A DNA stretch of 64,000 nt from Streptomyces antibioticus (GTDB taxonomy: Bacteria > Actinomycetota > Actinomycetes > Streptomycetales > Streptomycetaceae): contig NZ_KQ948427.1 of assembly GCF_001514065.1 (NCBI RefSeq), forward strand, positions 174,474 to 238,473, given 5' to 3'. Shown one piece after another: positions 1-7,747 of this stretch. Made by a program: the position numbers and the translations under genes. How positions within the stretch are numbered: the stretch's first letter is position 1; every line of letters begins with the position of its first letter. The notes under the pieces were generated by a model that searched no databases, had not been told where the DNA came from, and saw only the letters and a list, made by a program, of their open reading frames with translations.

Positions 1-481
1 TCGTCACGTGCATCCCCACGGCCTTGTAGGAGGGGTGGGAGTACCGGCGGGTGGGCTCCGGCTCGGCGGCCAGCTGGAGGTCCAGCTGCTCCACCGAGCG
101 GTACAGCAGGGCCACGCCGAAGGCGCGCAGCCGCTCCAGGGGCGGTGCGCCGGGCCCCAGTGGCGGCGGGCCGCTCATGAAGTCCGCCTGGAGCTGCCGC
201 GCCGAGTGGTCCAGCAGCGCCATGAGCAGGCCCGTGCGGTCGCCGAAGCGGCGGAAGACGGTGCCCTTGCCGACCTGGGCGGCGGCGGCCACGGCCTCCA
301 TGGTGACCCCGGCCGCGCCGTGCTCGGCGATCAGCCGGGCGGCGGCCTCCAGCAGCCGGGCCCGGTTGCGCGCGGCGTCGGCGCGCAGGCACTGCTCTTC
401 CTCGCGCGTACCGAGCTGGAGCACCTCGGTCTCGCTGAGAGGATCTTGGGACCGCGGGAACGGCGGCAGATCGGCGGACAT
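1..481 (-). CDS. TetR-family transcriptional regulator (3' end cut by window edge)
   Basis: Reading from an ATG at 481-479 on the minus strand gives a protein beginning MSADLPPFPRSQ, followed by a TetR N-terminal helix-turn-helix: an RLLEAAARLIAEHGAAGVTM helix pair and the recognition segment QVGKGTVFRRFGDRTGLL at about residues 70-87. About 160 residues are present and the C-terminal ligand-binding end runs off the window. It is transcribed divergently from the FMN reductase at 599, with two palindromes between them, so it is probably the repressor of that gene and of itself. The inducer cannot be predicted. Confidence 0.88.
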   Translation of the reverse strand, partial: MSADLPPFPRSQDPLSETEVLQLGTREEEQCLRADAARNRARLLEAAARLIAEHGAAGVTMEAVAAAAQVGKGTVFRRFGDRTGLLMALLDHSARQLQADFMSGPPPLGPGAPPLERLRAFGVALLYRSVEQLDLQLAAEPEPTRRYSHPSYKAVGMHVT

Positions 482-512
482 GAAGCCAGCGTAAAGCATC
501 GGGAATGAAACT

Positions 513-524
513 GGACCGCGGTCC
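513..524. promoter_or_regulatory. Palindromic operator candidate, copy 1
   Basis: GGACCGCGGTCC is a perfect 12-bp palindrome inside a longer partly symmetric block. It lies in the divergent promoter region between the TetR gene and the FMN reductase gene and is repeated at 548. Its role as a TetR operator is inferred from position and symmetry. Confidence 0.65.
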
Positions 525-547
525 GGTTAGGGTGGTACACAGTAAAC

Positions 548-559
548 GGACCCCGGTCC
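548..559. promoter_or_regulatory. Palindromic operator candidate, copy 2
   Basis: GGACCCCGGTCC differs from the first copy by one base in the centre and starts 35 bp after it, so the two copies lie on nearly the same helical face, slightly over three turns apart. It lies 39 bp upstream of the FMN reductase start. Confidence 0.6.
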
Positions 560-598
560 GGATTGTGACGGCAGTGTTTCAGCACCCCTGGAGTTAGC

Positions 599-1162
599 AT
601 GTCTGTTCGTATCCTTGCGCTCGTCGGCAGCCTTCGCGCCGGTTCGCACAACCGCCAGCTCGCGGAGGCGGCCGTCAAGTTCGCTCCCGAGGGTGCGTCC
701 GTGGAGCTGTTCGAGGGCCTGGCCGACATCCCGTTCTACAACGAGGACATCGACGTCGAGGGCAACGTCCCGGCCCCCGCCGCCAAGCTGCGCGAGGCCG
801 CCCAGGCCGCCGACGGCTTCCTGCTCTTCGTCCCCGAGTACAACGGCACCATCCCGGCCGTCCTGAAGAACGCCATCGACTGGCTGTCCCGCCCGTACGG
901 CGCCGGCGCCCTCACCGGCAAGCCGGCCGCCGCGGTCGGCACCGCGTACGGCCAGTTCGGCGGCGTGTGGGCGCAGGACGAGACCCGCAAGGCCCTGGGC
1001 ATCGCCGGCGCCAAGGTGCTGGAGGACGTCAAGCTGTCCATCCCCGGTTCCGTGGTCCGCTTCGCCGAGACCCACCCGGCCGACGACACCGAGGTCGCCG
1101 AGCAGCTGACCGAGGTCGTCGCCCGGCTGCACGGCCACGCCGGGGAAGCGGTCGCCGTCTGA
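599..1162 (+). CDS. NADPH-dependent FMN reductase family flavoprotein
   Basis: This 187-residue protein has the flavodoxin-like fold of NAD(P)H:FMN reductases and quinone reductases. The phosphate-binding loop GSLRAGSHN is at residues 9-17. A central VPEYNGTIPAVLKNAIDWLSRP segment is the family hallmark for FMN contact and dimerisation. It would reduce FMN or quinones in the cytoplasm. The ATG at 599 has GGAG a few bases upstream. It is divergent from a TetR gene with two palindromes between, and a perfect terminator follows, so it is a single-gene unit. The physiological substrate is unknown. Confidence 0.9.
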   Translation: MSVRILALVGSLRAGSHNRQLAEAAVKFAPEGASVELFEGLADIPFYNEDIDVEGNVPAPAAKLREAAQAADGFLLFVPEYNGTIPAVLKNAIDWLSRPYGAGALTGKPAAAVGTAYGQFGGVWAQDETRKALGIAGAKVLEDVKLSIPGSVVRFAETHPADDTEVAEQLTEVVARLHGHAGEAVAV

Positions 1163-1179
1163 TCGCAAGCACCTCGCTG

Positions 1180-1212
1180 AAGGGGCCGGAGCTCTTGGAG
1201 CTCCGGCCCCTT
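1180..1212. terminator. Rho-independent-type terminator after FMN reductase
   Basis: A perfect 15-bp stem (AAGGGGCCGGAGCTC and its complement) encloses a 3-base loop (TTG). It starts 18 bases after the reductase stop and lies between convergent genes (the LysR gene ends at 1231), so it probably works in both directions. Confidence 0.9.
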
Positions 1213-1230
1213 CCGCTTGCCCTCGGCACT

Positions 1231-2136
1231 TCAGGCGACCGCGGTCGGGGCCAGCTCCCTGAGTTGCGTCAACGCGGCCTCCACCGCGGGGCGTTCATGC
1301 CCGCCGCGGCGCGTGCAGGTGAGGAACCTGCGGTGCGGGTTGCGCGTGCACGCCACCCGGCTGATGGGCAGGTCCGCGGTGAGCTGGGCCAGCCGCGGGA
1401 TGAGCGCGACGCCGAGCCGATGGGCGACGAGCTGGGCGGTGACGTTCCAGTCCACGGCCTGATGGACCACCTCGGGGCTGAACCCCGCCTCCCCGCAGGC
1501 GGAGATGATGTGGGTGTGGCAGGGGCTCTCCGGCATGGGCGCGATCCAGTCCTCGTGCGCCGCCTCCGACAGGTCGACGAGCTCCCGGCCGGCGAGCGGG
1601 TGATCGGCGGGCACGACGAGGTCGAACGGGTCGTCCAGGAGCGGCCGTTGGTCGAAGCGGGCGTCGCTCAGCGGAGGGTTGGACGGGGTCGCCTCGACGA
1701 CGGCCAGATCGACCTCGCCCTCGAAGAGCAGGTCGAAGCTCTCCGGCACGGCCGCCTCCCGGATGCGGACGGCCAGCCGCGGATACCGCTCCTGGAGCCG
1801 GGCCGCCATCGGCGCCAGCAGCACCGAGATCGCCACCGGATACCCGCTCACCCGCAACGGCCCGGCCGGGGCGCCCCGTTCGGCCCGCAGATCGAGCTCA
1901 GCCTGCTCCCAGCGGGCCTGAATGGCGTCGGCGTGCGAGAGCAGGCTCTCCGCGGCCGGGGTGAGACGTACCCCCCGGCCCTGCGGTTCGAGGAGGTCGA
2001 CGCCCAGGTCGCGGGCGAGCTGACGGATCTGCTGCGAGGCGGCGGACGGGGTGAAGTGCAGGGCGCGGGCGGCCGCGGTGACCGTGCCGTAGTGCGCGAC
2101 CGCTCGCAGGACATGAAGCCGGCGCAGGTCAATCAT
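1231..2136 (-). CDS. LysR-family transcriptional regulator
   Basis: The protein has the LysR layout: an N-terminal winged HTH (LRRLHVLRAVAHYGTVTAAA, then ALHFTPSAASQQIRQL) and a substrate-binding domain from about residue 90 to the end, about 300 residues in all. The start is chosen at the ATG at 2136 (MIDLRR); a GTG nine bases upstream is possible. TGAAG-N6-CTTCA (2136-2151) overlaps the start and may be an autoregulatory site. The divergent neighbour is a 63-residue zinc-ribbon peptide gene, so no obvious metabolic target lies next to it. Confidence 0.88.
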   Translation of the reverse strand: MIDLRRLHVLRAVAHYGTVTAAARALHFTPSAASQQIRQLARDLGVDLLEPQGRGVRLTPAAESLLSHADAIQARWEQAELDLRAERGAPAGPLRVSGYPVAISVLLAPMAARLQERYPRLAVRIREAAVPESFDLLFEGEVDLAVVEATPSNPPLSDARFDQRPLLDDPFDLVVPADHPLAGRELVDLSEAAHEDWIAPMPESPCHTHIISACGEAGFSPEVVHQAVDWNVTAQLVAHRLGVALIPRLAQLTADLPISRVACTRNPHRRFLTCTRRGGHERPAVEAALTQLRELAPTAVA

Positions 2137-2267
2137 GAAGTCCACGCTTCAAGGTGCCGTCCGGAAAGTCAACCTGGACGTGTACAAAAGCGATGCCGCA
2201 CCCTGGATCGTGTCGCGACGGTCCCTATCCGCGCCGACCAACCGGCCACGACGTACGAGGAGTTCTC

Positions 2268-2459
2268 ATGACCAGCACGACCCGCACCGGCTGCCCGCAC
2301 TGCGGCTGGCCGGACGACGCCGAGCCGTTCCAGGTGGTGTCCCGGCACGCGACCGCCGCGGGCAGCACGCTGTGGACGCGGTGCGGCTGCGGTTCCCTGC
2401 AGGTCCGCACCGTCGACGACCGCGGGACGCGCATCGTCTCGCGCAGCGGGCCCGCGTAG
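2268..2459 (+). CDS. Small zinc-ribbon-like protein
   Basis: This 63-residue ORF starts at ATG 2268 behind an AGGAG. It carries CPHC near the N-terminus and CGC about 30 residues later, which suggests a zinc ribbon or knuckle. No enzymatic motif is seen. It is divergent from the LysR gene and convergent with the LLM oxidoreductase, so it is probably the direct LysR target. Its codon use matches its neighbours. The function is unknown. Confidence 0.65.
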   Translation: MTSTTRTGCPHCGWPDDAEPFQVVSRHATAAGSTLWTRCGCGSLQVRTVDDRGTRIVSRSGPA

Positions 2460-2489
2460 GCCCGGGTTCCGTGACCCCCCGGTCCGGCC

Positions 2490-3371
2490 TCAGTCGAGCC
2501 CGGCGAGTCGCTGCACGGCCGGGGCCGCGAAGCGTTCGATGAACGCCGCCGGTTCGGCGGTGCGGGGCGAGAGGATCACCGTCTCGATGCCGAGTTTGGT
2601 GTAGCCGGTGATGTCCCGGGTGAAGGCGTCGAGGTCGCCGGTGGCGAGCGGCTCGCCGGAGTAGGCGACGGTCTTGCGGATCGTGTCGTAGTCGCGGCCC
2701 TCGGTCTCGCAGTGGCCGCGCAGCACGTCCAGCTTGTGCGCCACCTCCTCCGGGGTGGTGGTGAAGAGGTTGCAGGCGTCGCCGTACCGGGCGACCAGCC
2801 GGAGCGTCTTCTTCTCACCGCCGCCACCGATCATGATCTCGGGGCGCGGGCTGCTGACCGGGGCCGGGACGCACAGGGTCTCGGCGAGCCGGTAGTGCTT
2901 GCCCTCGAACGGGCCGTTCGCCTCGGGGTCCCACATCTGGAGGCAGATCCGCAGGGTCTCCTCCAGCCGCTCGAAACGCTCGGCGACCGGCGGGAACGCC
3001 ACACCGAGGCCCGCGTGCTCCCGGTCGTACCAGGCCGCGCCGATCCCGAGGGTGGCCCGGCCGCCGGACAGCACGTCCAGCGTGGTGGCGATCTTGGCGA
3101 GCAGTCCGGGGTGGCGGTAGGTCACCCCCGTCACCAGGGCGCCGAGCTGCACCGTGGAGGTACGGCCGGCGAGGTAGCCGAGGGTCGTGTAGGCCTCCAG
3201 CATCGGGTCCTCGGCGCCACCGTTGAACTCCATCTGGAAGTAGTGGTCCATCACCGACAGCCAGCTGACCCCCGCGGCCTCGGCGGCGGCGCCCGCCGCG
3301 CCGAGTTCGGCGGCGAGCGCCGGGCCGCCTCCGGGGTGGTCGAACCGGTTGATGTGCACGCCGACCCGCAT
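2490..3371 (-). CDS. LLM-class F420-dependent oxidoreductase
   Basis: The 293-residue protein is a luciferase-like monooxygenase-fold oxidoreductase of the F420-dependent type common in actinobacteria. It shows the TIM-barrel start MRVGVHINRFDHPGG, a central LGALVTGVTYRHPGLLAKIATTLDVLSGGR (in two parts, about residues 98-126), GIGAAWYDREHAGLG, and a glycine-rich IMIGGGGEKKTLRLVARYGDACN segment that binds cofactor phosphate. The ATG at 3371 has GGAGA upstream. A promoter with a 19-bp spacer and a dyad (3411-3441) precedes it. The substrate is unknown. Confidence 0.88.
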   Translation of the reverse strand: MRVGVHINRFDHPGGGPALAAELGAAGAAAEAAGVSWLSVMDHYFQMEFNGGAEDPMLEAYTTLGYLAGRTSTVQLGALVTGVTYRHPGLLAKIATTLDVLSGGRATLGIGAAWYDREHAGLGVAFPPVAERFERLEETLRICLQMWDPEANGPFEGKHYRLAETLCVPAPVSSPRPEIMIGGGGEKKTLRLVARYGDACNLFTTTPEEVAHKLDVLRGHCETEGRDYDTIRKTVAYSGEPLATGDLDAFTRDITGYTKLGIETVILSPRTAEPAAFIERFAAPAVQRLAGLD

Positions 3372-3410
3372 GGCGGTCTCCGTTCCGCTGGACCTTTGTC
3401 GTCCTTGCCG

Positions 3411-3441
3411 ACGCTAGAACTTCGAGCGCTCTCGAAGTCAA
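3411..3441 (-). promoter_or_regulatory. MerR-type promoter/operator upstream of the LLM oxidoreductase
   Basis: On the minus strand, TTGACT (3441-3436) and TAGCGT (3416-3411) are separated by exactly 19 bases. An 8-bp-arm dyad, ACTTCGAG-N4-CTCGAAGT (3419-3438), fills the spacer. An over-long spacer with a central dyad is the hallmark of MerR/SoxR-activated promoters. No MerR gene lies in the window. Confidence 0.7.
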
Positions 3442-3444
3442 GGG

Positions 3445-4410
3445 CTACGGCTGCGAGACACGCTCCTCCTGCTGCTGCTTGGAGGCGCGCAGGCTCGTGA
3501 AGGTCGTCACCGCGAGGACGAGCACGATGAAGCCGAGGGAGAAGGGGATGCCGATCTCGGGAACATGCACGCCCGACTCGTGGAGCGCGTGCAGCAGCAG
3601 CTTCACGCCGATGAAGCCGAGGATGATCGACAGACCGTAGCTGAGGTGCACGAGCCGCTTGAGCAGGCCGCCGATGAGGAAGTACAGCTGACGCAGGCCC
3701 ATCAGGGCGAAGGCGTTGGCCGCGAAGACGATGTACGGCTCCTCGGTGAGCCCGTAGATCGCGGGGATGGAGTCGAGGGCGAACAGCAGATCGGTGGAGC
3801 CGATGGCCAGCATCACCACCAGCATCGGGGTCATGACCCGCTTGCCGTTCTCCACGATCCACAGCCGGGTGCCGTGGTAGCGGTCGGCGACGCCGAAGCG
3901 CTGCTCGACCATCCTGAGCATCTTGTTCTCCTCGTACTCCTCCTCGTGGTCCCCCTTGCGGGCGTCCTGGACCAGCTTCCAGGCGGTCCAGATCAGGAAG
4001 GCACCGAACAGGTAGAACACCCAGGAGAAGGCCGAGATGATGGCCGCGCCGGCCGCGATGAACCCAGCGCGCAGCACCAGGGCGAGCAGGACGCCGACCA
4101 TGAGCACCCGCTGCTGGTACTGCGAGGGCACCGCGAACTTGGACATGATGAGGACGAAGACGAAGAGGTTGTCGACGCTCAGGGACTTCTCGGTGATGAA
4201 CCCCGCGAAGAACTCACCGGCCGGGCCTCCCCCGCTGAAGACGAGCAGACCGATCCCGAAGAGACAGGCGAGCAGGACCCAGACGACGGTCCAGACACCG
4301 GCTTCCTTGAGGGACACGTCGTGCGGTGTGCGGCCGATGAAGAAGTCGACGGCGATCAGCACGCACAGGGCGGCGACGGTCACCAGCCAGGTGGTGAGGG
4401 AGACGTTCAC
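3445..4410 (-). CDS. TerC-family integral membrane protein
   Basis: The start is a GTG at 4410 preceded by GGAG with 8-base spacing, giving 321 residues (VNVSLTTWLVTVAALCVL at the N-terminus). About nine hydrophobic segments are visible. The family's acidic motifs are both present: EKSLSVDNLFVFVLIM in one helix and FALDSIPAIYGL in another, the Asp residues proposed to handle Mn2+ or other cations. TerC/Alx proteins export manganese or help load metal onto secreted enzymes; tellurite resistance is the historical name. Its upstream neighbour is a divergent esterase. The 239-bp gap shows no riboswitch I can support. Confidence 0.9.
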   Translation of the reverse strand: MNVSLTTWLVTVAALCVLIAVDFFIGRTPHDVSLKEAGVWTVVWVLLACLFGIGLLVFSGGGPAGEFFAGFITEKSLSVDNLFVFVLIMSKFAVPSQYQQRVLMVGVLLALVLRAGFIAAGAAIISAFSWVFYLFGAFLIWTAWKLVQDARKGDHEEEYEENKMLRMVEQRFGVADRYHGTRLWIVENGKRVMTPMLVVMLAIGSTDLLFALDSIPAIYGLTEEPYIVFAANAFALMGLRQLYFLIGGLLKRLVHLSYGLSIILGFIGVKLLLHALHESGVHVPEIGIPFSLGFIVLVLAVTTFTSLRASKQQQEERVSQP

Positions 4411-4649
4411 GTGATTGCTCCTGTCGCGGGTGGGGCCGCGGGGTGGGGGCTTCACAGCCTTGTTCCCGGTTCTGATCCCTTCCACCACCGGAGGGCGAAC
4501 AACGGGTCATGTCCTGGCAAGATCGGCGTTCACGCCGGTGCCACCCGCCGTTCGGCGGACAGGTTCCGCCGGACGGCGGCATCCGGAGCGCGGGACATGC
4601 GGCCAATGATGGGCACTCGAGCCGCCGCATCCCCGCGTGAGGAGAAGAA

Positions 4650-5624
4650 ATGAGCCTGGTCCCGCCGCCCTTCGATCCCGAGCTGGCCGCCGCCCTGGAA
4701 CTGATCAAGGACGTGATCTCCCCCGGCCTCACGCTCGACCAGATCGACGAGATACGCCAGGGGCCGGGGATCGCGCTGCTCGCCGAGCTGGATCTCACCC
4801 TCGACGGCTTCTTCGAGGTCGAGGACCGCAAGGTGCCGGGCCCCGAGGGCGCCCCCGAGATCTCGCTCCTGATCTGCCGCCCCACGGCTGCGCCCGCCTC
4901 GGGTCCGCGGCCCGTCATCTATCACGTCCACGGCGGCGGCATGGTCATCGGCAACAACAGGGTGGGCGTCGACGTCCCGCTGGCCTGGGCGAAGGAAGTG
5001 GACGCGGTCGTGGTGTCGGTCGAGTACCGGCTGGCTCCCGAGCACCCGCATCCCGCGCCGGTGGAGGACGTGTACGCCGGGCTGGTGTGGACGGCGGAGC
5101 ACGTGGCGGAACTGGACGCCGATCCGGAGCGGATCGTCATCGCGGGCGCCAGCGCGGGCGGCGGCCTGAGCGCGGCGCTGGCCCTGCTGGCGCGGGACCG
5201 CAAGGGGCCGCAGGTGATCGGGCAGGTCCTGATGTGCCCGATGCTGGACGACCGCAACGACACTCCGTCCGCCCATCAGATGGCGGGCGTCGGCGTCTGG
5301 GACCGTACAGCCAACGAGACCGGCTGGTCGGCCCTGCTGGGCGAGGCGCGCGGCGGCCCGGACGTCCCGGCGTACGCCGCACCGGCCCGCGCCGAGGACC
5401 TGTCCGGTCTGCCGCCGGCCTTCCTCGACGTGGGCTCCGCGGAGACCTTCCGGGACGAGGTCGTCGCCTACGCGTCCCGCATCTGGCAGGCGGGCGGGGT
5501 GGCGGAGCTCCACGTCTGGCCGGGCGGCTTCCACGGCTTCGACGGCTTCGCCCCGCAGGCGGCGGTGTCCCAGGCGGCTCGGGCGGCTCAGCTGCGGTGG
5601 CTGCGACGGCTGCTGGGGAGCTGA
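4650..5624 (+). CDS. Alpha/beta hydrolase, hormone-sensitive lipase family esterase
   Basis: The 324-residue protein has the HSL/BD-FAE-type oxyanion motif HGGG at residues 94-97, the nucleophile elbow GASAGG with Ser168, and a probable triad completed by Asp269 (ETFRDE) and His295 (GGFHGF). It would hydrolyse short or medium acyl esters in the cytoplasm; no signal peptide is seen. The start ATG at 4650 follows GAGGAGAAG. It is divergent from terC and followed, after a 127-bp gap, by a PucR-like regulator in the same direction. Confidence 0.92.
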   Translation: MSLVPPPFDPELAAALELIKDVISPGLTLDQIDEIRQGPGIALLAELDLTLDGFFEVEDRKVPGPEGAPEISLLICRPTAAPASGPRPVIYHVHGGGMVIGNNRVGVDVPLAWAKEVDAVVVSVEYRLAPEHPHPAPVEDVYAGLVWTAEHVAELDADPERIVIAGASAGGGLSAALALLARDRKGPQVIGQVLMCPMLDDRNDTPSAHQMAGVGVWDRTANETGWSALLGEARGGPDVPAYAAPARAEDLSGLPPAFLDVGSAETFRDEVVAYASRIWQAGGVAELHVWPGGFHGFDGFAPQAAVSQAARAAQLRWLRRLLGS

Positions 5625-5751
5625 GGGACGGTTCGCCTCCGGTGGGTCGGGCGGGTCGGGCGAAGCCATCCGCTGTGGACACGGCGCCACCCTCCCCCAC
5701 CCACACCCCCGGCCCTCCCCATTCCCCACCCTCATCGCGCACCATGGACCC

Positions 5752-6729
5752 ATGAAAGAGCTGGCCGGGCGCCTGACCGCGCTGGACCCGGATGCCGGGG
5801 CCGCGGTGCAGGTCATCGCCTACTTCGATCGGCTGGCCGAGTCGCGGGCCGGGCTGGAGGCGCTGGTGCGGGGCGCCGCCGTGCTGGCCGGGGTCCCGGC
5901 ACGGCTCTTCGACGGGGAGCGGCGGGTGCAGGTCCGCGTGGAGGCCGACGGCACCCGGCGTGACTCCCCGGTGCCGCCGGACCCGGCGTGGCCGTCCGCC
6001 GCGCTGTCGCCGGACGGCGTTCCCGCGCTGTGGCTGGAGCGGGCCGGGGCGGCGCCCAGCGTGGTGGACGCGGTGATCCTGGAGCGCGCCGCCGGTGCCG
6101 TACGACAAGTGCTCGACCGTACGCGAGGTCGGGCCCCGGCGGACGATCCCGCGTCGGTGGAGACGCTGCTCGACGCGACGGCCCCCGAGTCGGCACGGTT
6201 GCACGCGGCACGCCGGCTGGGCCTGGACCCGACGGCACGCGCGCGTGCCCTCGCCCCGGCCTACGGCCCGCCCAGGATCGCCCCCGAGCAGACGACGGAC
6301 GAGCCGCACCCGGGAAGGGTCGGCGTGGGCCCCGCCGTCCCGGTGCTCCGGTTGCCCGAGTCCTGGGCCGCAGCCCGGGTCGCGCTGCGGTTCGCCTCGG
6401 AGGAGCCCGGCCGTCGTGTCGTGCACGCCGAGGAGCTGGGCGGCCTCGCGCTGCTCGCCGACCTCGTCGCGCCCGGCGCCGAACCCCCGGCCGACGTAAG
6501 GGCGTTGGAGGCGGCCGCGGCGACGGCACCCTGGCTGCTCGCGACGCTGGACGCGGTCGCCTCGACGACGAGCCTCAGGGCGGCCGCCACGGAGATCAAC
6601 GTCCACCACTCCACGCTCCAGGACCGCCTGGCCCACGCGGAGCATCTGCTGGGCTGGCCGGTACGCACCCCGCAGGGCCGGTTCAGGCTGCAACTGGCGC
6701 TGACGCTGCGCCACTTGGCGCGCGCTTAG
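5752..6729 (+). CDS. PucR-like helix-turn-helix regulator
   Basis: The 325-residue protein has a variable alpha/beta N-terminal part. Its C-terminal region of about 60 residues, from TLDAVASTTSLRAAATEINV through HHSTLQDRLAHAEHLLGW, is the PucR C-terminal HTH: one helix selects repeats and the second binds DNA. N-terminal GGDEF-like or purine-binding domains of full PucR proteins are not obvious, so it belongs to the shorter actinobacterial group. The target is unknown. Its TAG stop (6727-6729) also supplies the first bases of the -10 of the next gene. Confidence 0.78.
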   Translation: MKELAGRLTALDPDAGAAVQVIAYFDRLAESRAGLEALVRGAAVLAGVPARLFDGERRVQVRVEADGTRRDSPVPPDPAWPSAALSPDGVPALWLERAGAAPSVVDAVILERAAGAVRQVLDRTRGRAPADDPASVETLLDATAPESARLHAARRLGLDPTARARALAPAYGPPRIAPEQTTDEPHPGRVGVGPAVPVLRLPESWAAARVALRFASEEPGRRVVHAEELGGLALLADLVAPGAEPPADVRALEAAAATAPWLLATLDAVASTTSLRAAATEINVHHSTLQDRLAHAEHLLGWPVRTPQGRFRLQLALTLRHLARA

Positions 6730-6732
6730 GCT
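6727..6732 (+). promoter_or_regulatory. Candidate -10 (TAGGCT) for a leaderless S1-domain gene
   Basis: TAGGCT fits the actinobacterial TANNNT -10. It lies six bases before ATG 6739, which would put the transcription start at the start codon. It overlaps the stop codon of the preceding gene. No clear -35 was found. Confidence 0.45.
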
Positions 6733-6738
6733 TGGAGC

Positions 6739-7341
6739 ATGTTGGGTGGACCCTCCGAGAACCCAGAGCTCTGGACCTTCCTGGAATCACTGCACCTCGG
6801 CGAGTTCCTCTCCGGCACCGTCGCGGCGATCGAGCCGTTCGGTGTGTTCGTGGCGCTGGACGACGGCCCAGCCCATCCGGTCTTCCCCGGCGTCGGGTTC
6901 ATCTCGGTCGCCGAACTGTCCTGGCGACGCTTCGAGGCAATCTCTGACGTCGTACAGGTGGGACAGCGCGTGTCGTGCGAGTTCCTCCAGTTCGACGATT
7001 GGAACCTGGAGGCCCGACTGTCCTTGAAAGCCGGGCAGCCGGACCCCTTTCAGGCCTTCGCCGACACCGTCACCGCGGGGCAGATCCTGTCCGGCCGGGT
7101 CACCAAGCTGATCCCGTTCGGCGCCTTCGTCGAGGTCGCCGACGGACTGGAGGGGCTGGTTCACCTGCGGGAGCTCGCCTGGACACCGGTGGAGACCCCG
7201 TCGGACGTCGTGCGGGTCGGCGACGGGATCACGGTGGCCGTCACCGGGATCGACCGAGAGCGACGCACGATCACGCTCTCCCGGCGACAGGTCACCGGAA
7301 CTCGTGGACGACCTCGATCTCACCGACGATGTGGGCGTTGA
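6739..7341 (+). CDS. Protein with two S1 RNA-binding domains
   Basis: Two OB-fold S1 domains are visible in 200 residues. The first runs from about 20 to 95 (GTVAAIEPFGVFVALDDG ... ISVAELSWRR). The second runs from about 112 to 180 (GRVTKLIPFGAFVEVADGLE, then GLVHLRELAW). This pattern binds single-stranded RNA in ribosomal protein S1 and related translation factors. The protein is much shorter than S1. It may be translated from a leaderless mRNA. Its last 50 bases overlap the convergent gene at 7292-7648, and the Arg-rich tail lies in that overlap. Confidence 0.82.
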   Translation: MLGGPSENPELWTFLESLHLGEFLSGTVAAIEPFGVFVALDDGPAHPVFPGVGFISVAELSWRRFEAISDVVQVGQRVSCEFLQFDDWNLEARLSLKAGQPDPFQAFADTVTAGQILSGRVTKLIPFGAFVEVADGLEGLVHLRELAWTPVETPSDVVRVGDGITVAVTGIDRERRTITLSRRQVTGTRGRPRSHRRCGR

Positions 7342-7648
7342 ACTCGTCCAGCTCCTCCGCCGGTACCCACAGCTCCAGGATCGTCCGGCCGCCCGCCTGC
7401 TGGACGGGGTAGCGGCGCAGGAAGTCCGCGTCGACCTCGAAGCGGGTGACGTATCCGACGCCGCTGTGCTTGACGTTCCAGTCGCGGGCGATCTTCACGG
7501 CGTAGTCCTCGTTCAGGACGGGGTAGAAGATCGGCTGCTCGGGCAGTCGGGGCGGCCAGGCGCGCCAGTTCAGCTCGCGCACCAGGGCCAGCTCCTCGGG
7601 GCCGGTGGGGCGCCAGAGGGTGGTCGTGGCGAGGCGTGGGCTGGTCAT
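7292..7648 (-). CDS. Conserved small protein, 'ADP-ribosylation/crystallin J1' type
   Basis: This 118-residue protein starts MTSPRLATTTLWRPTG and contains ELNWRAWPPRLPEQPIFYPV and a Trp/Tyr-rich middle. I recognise it as a small family often annotated in Streptomyces as ADP-ribosylation/crystallin J1, but I see none of the Asp/Glu metal motifs of true ADP-ribosylglycohydrolases, so that name is not functional evidence. It overlaps the end of the S1-domain gene by 50 bases on the opposite strand. Confidence 0.7.
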   Translation of the reverse strand: MTSPRLATTTLWRPTGPEELALVRELNWRAWPPRLPEQPIFYPVLNEDYAVKIARDWNVKHSGVGYVTRFEVDADFLRRYPVQQAGGRTILELWVPAEELDEFNAHIVGEIEVVHEFR

Positions 7649-7710
7649 GAGTTGAACGTATCCGCTGATCAGGCCCCGGGCACATCATTTTCGTCACCAC
7701 ATACCCGCGT

Positions 7711-7740
7711 TTGCAATTAACCCGCGCCTGCAACTACAGT
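7711..7740 (+). promoter_or_regulatory. Promoter for a leaderless aldo/keto reductase
   Basis: TTGCAA (7711-7716), an 18-base spacer and TACAGT (7735-7740) form a good SigA-like promoter. Seven bases separate TACAGT from ATG 7748 and no Shine-Dalgarno is present, so the mRNA probably begins at the ATG. The promoter lies inside two imperfect 17-bp direct repeats (7704-7720 and 7721-7737). Confidence 0.6.
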
Positions 7741-7747
7741 CGCCTGC

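Noticed and set aside
4411-4649. yybP-ykoY-type manganese riboswitch upstream of terC
   Set aside because: This would be known for TerC/Alx genes, but the conserved aptamer blocks are not readable on the minus strand here.
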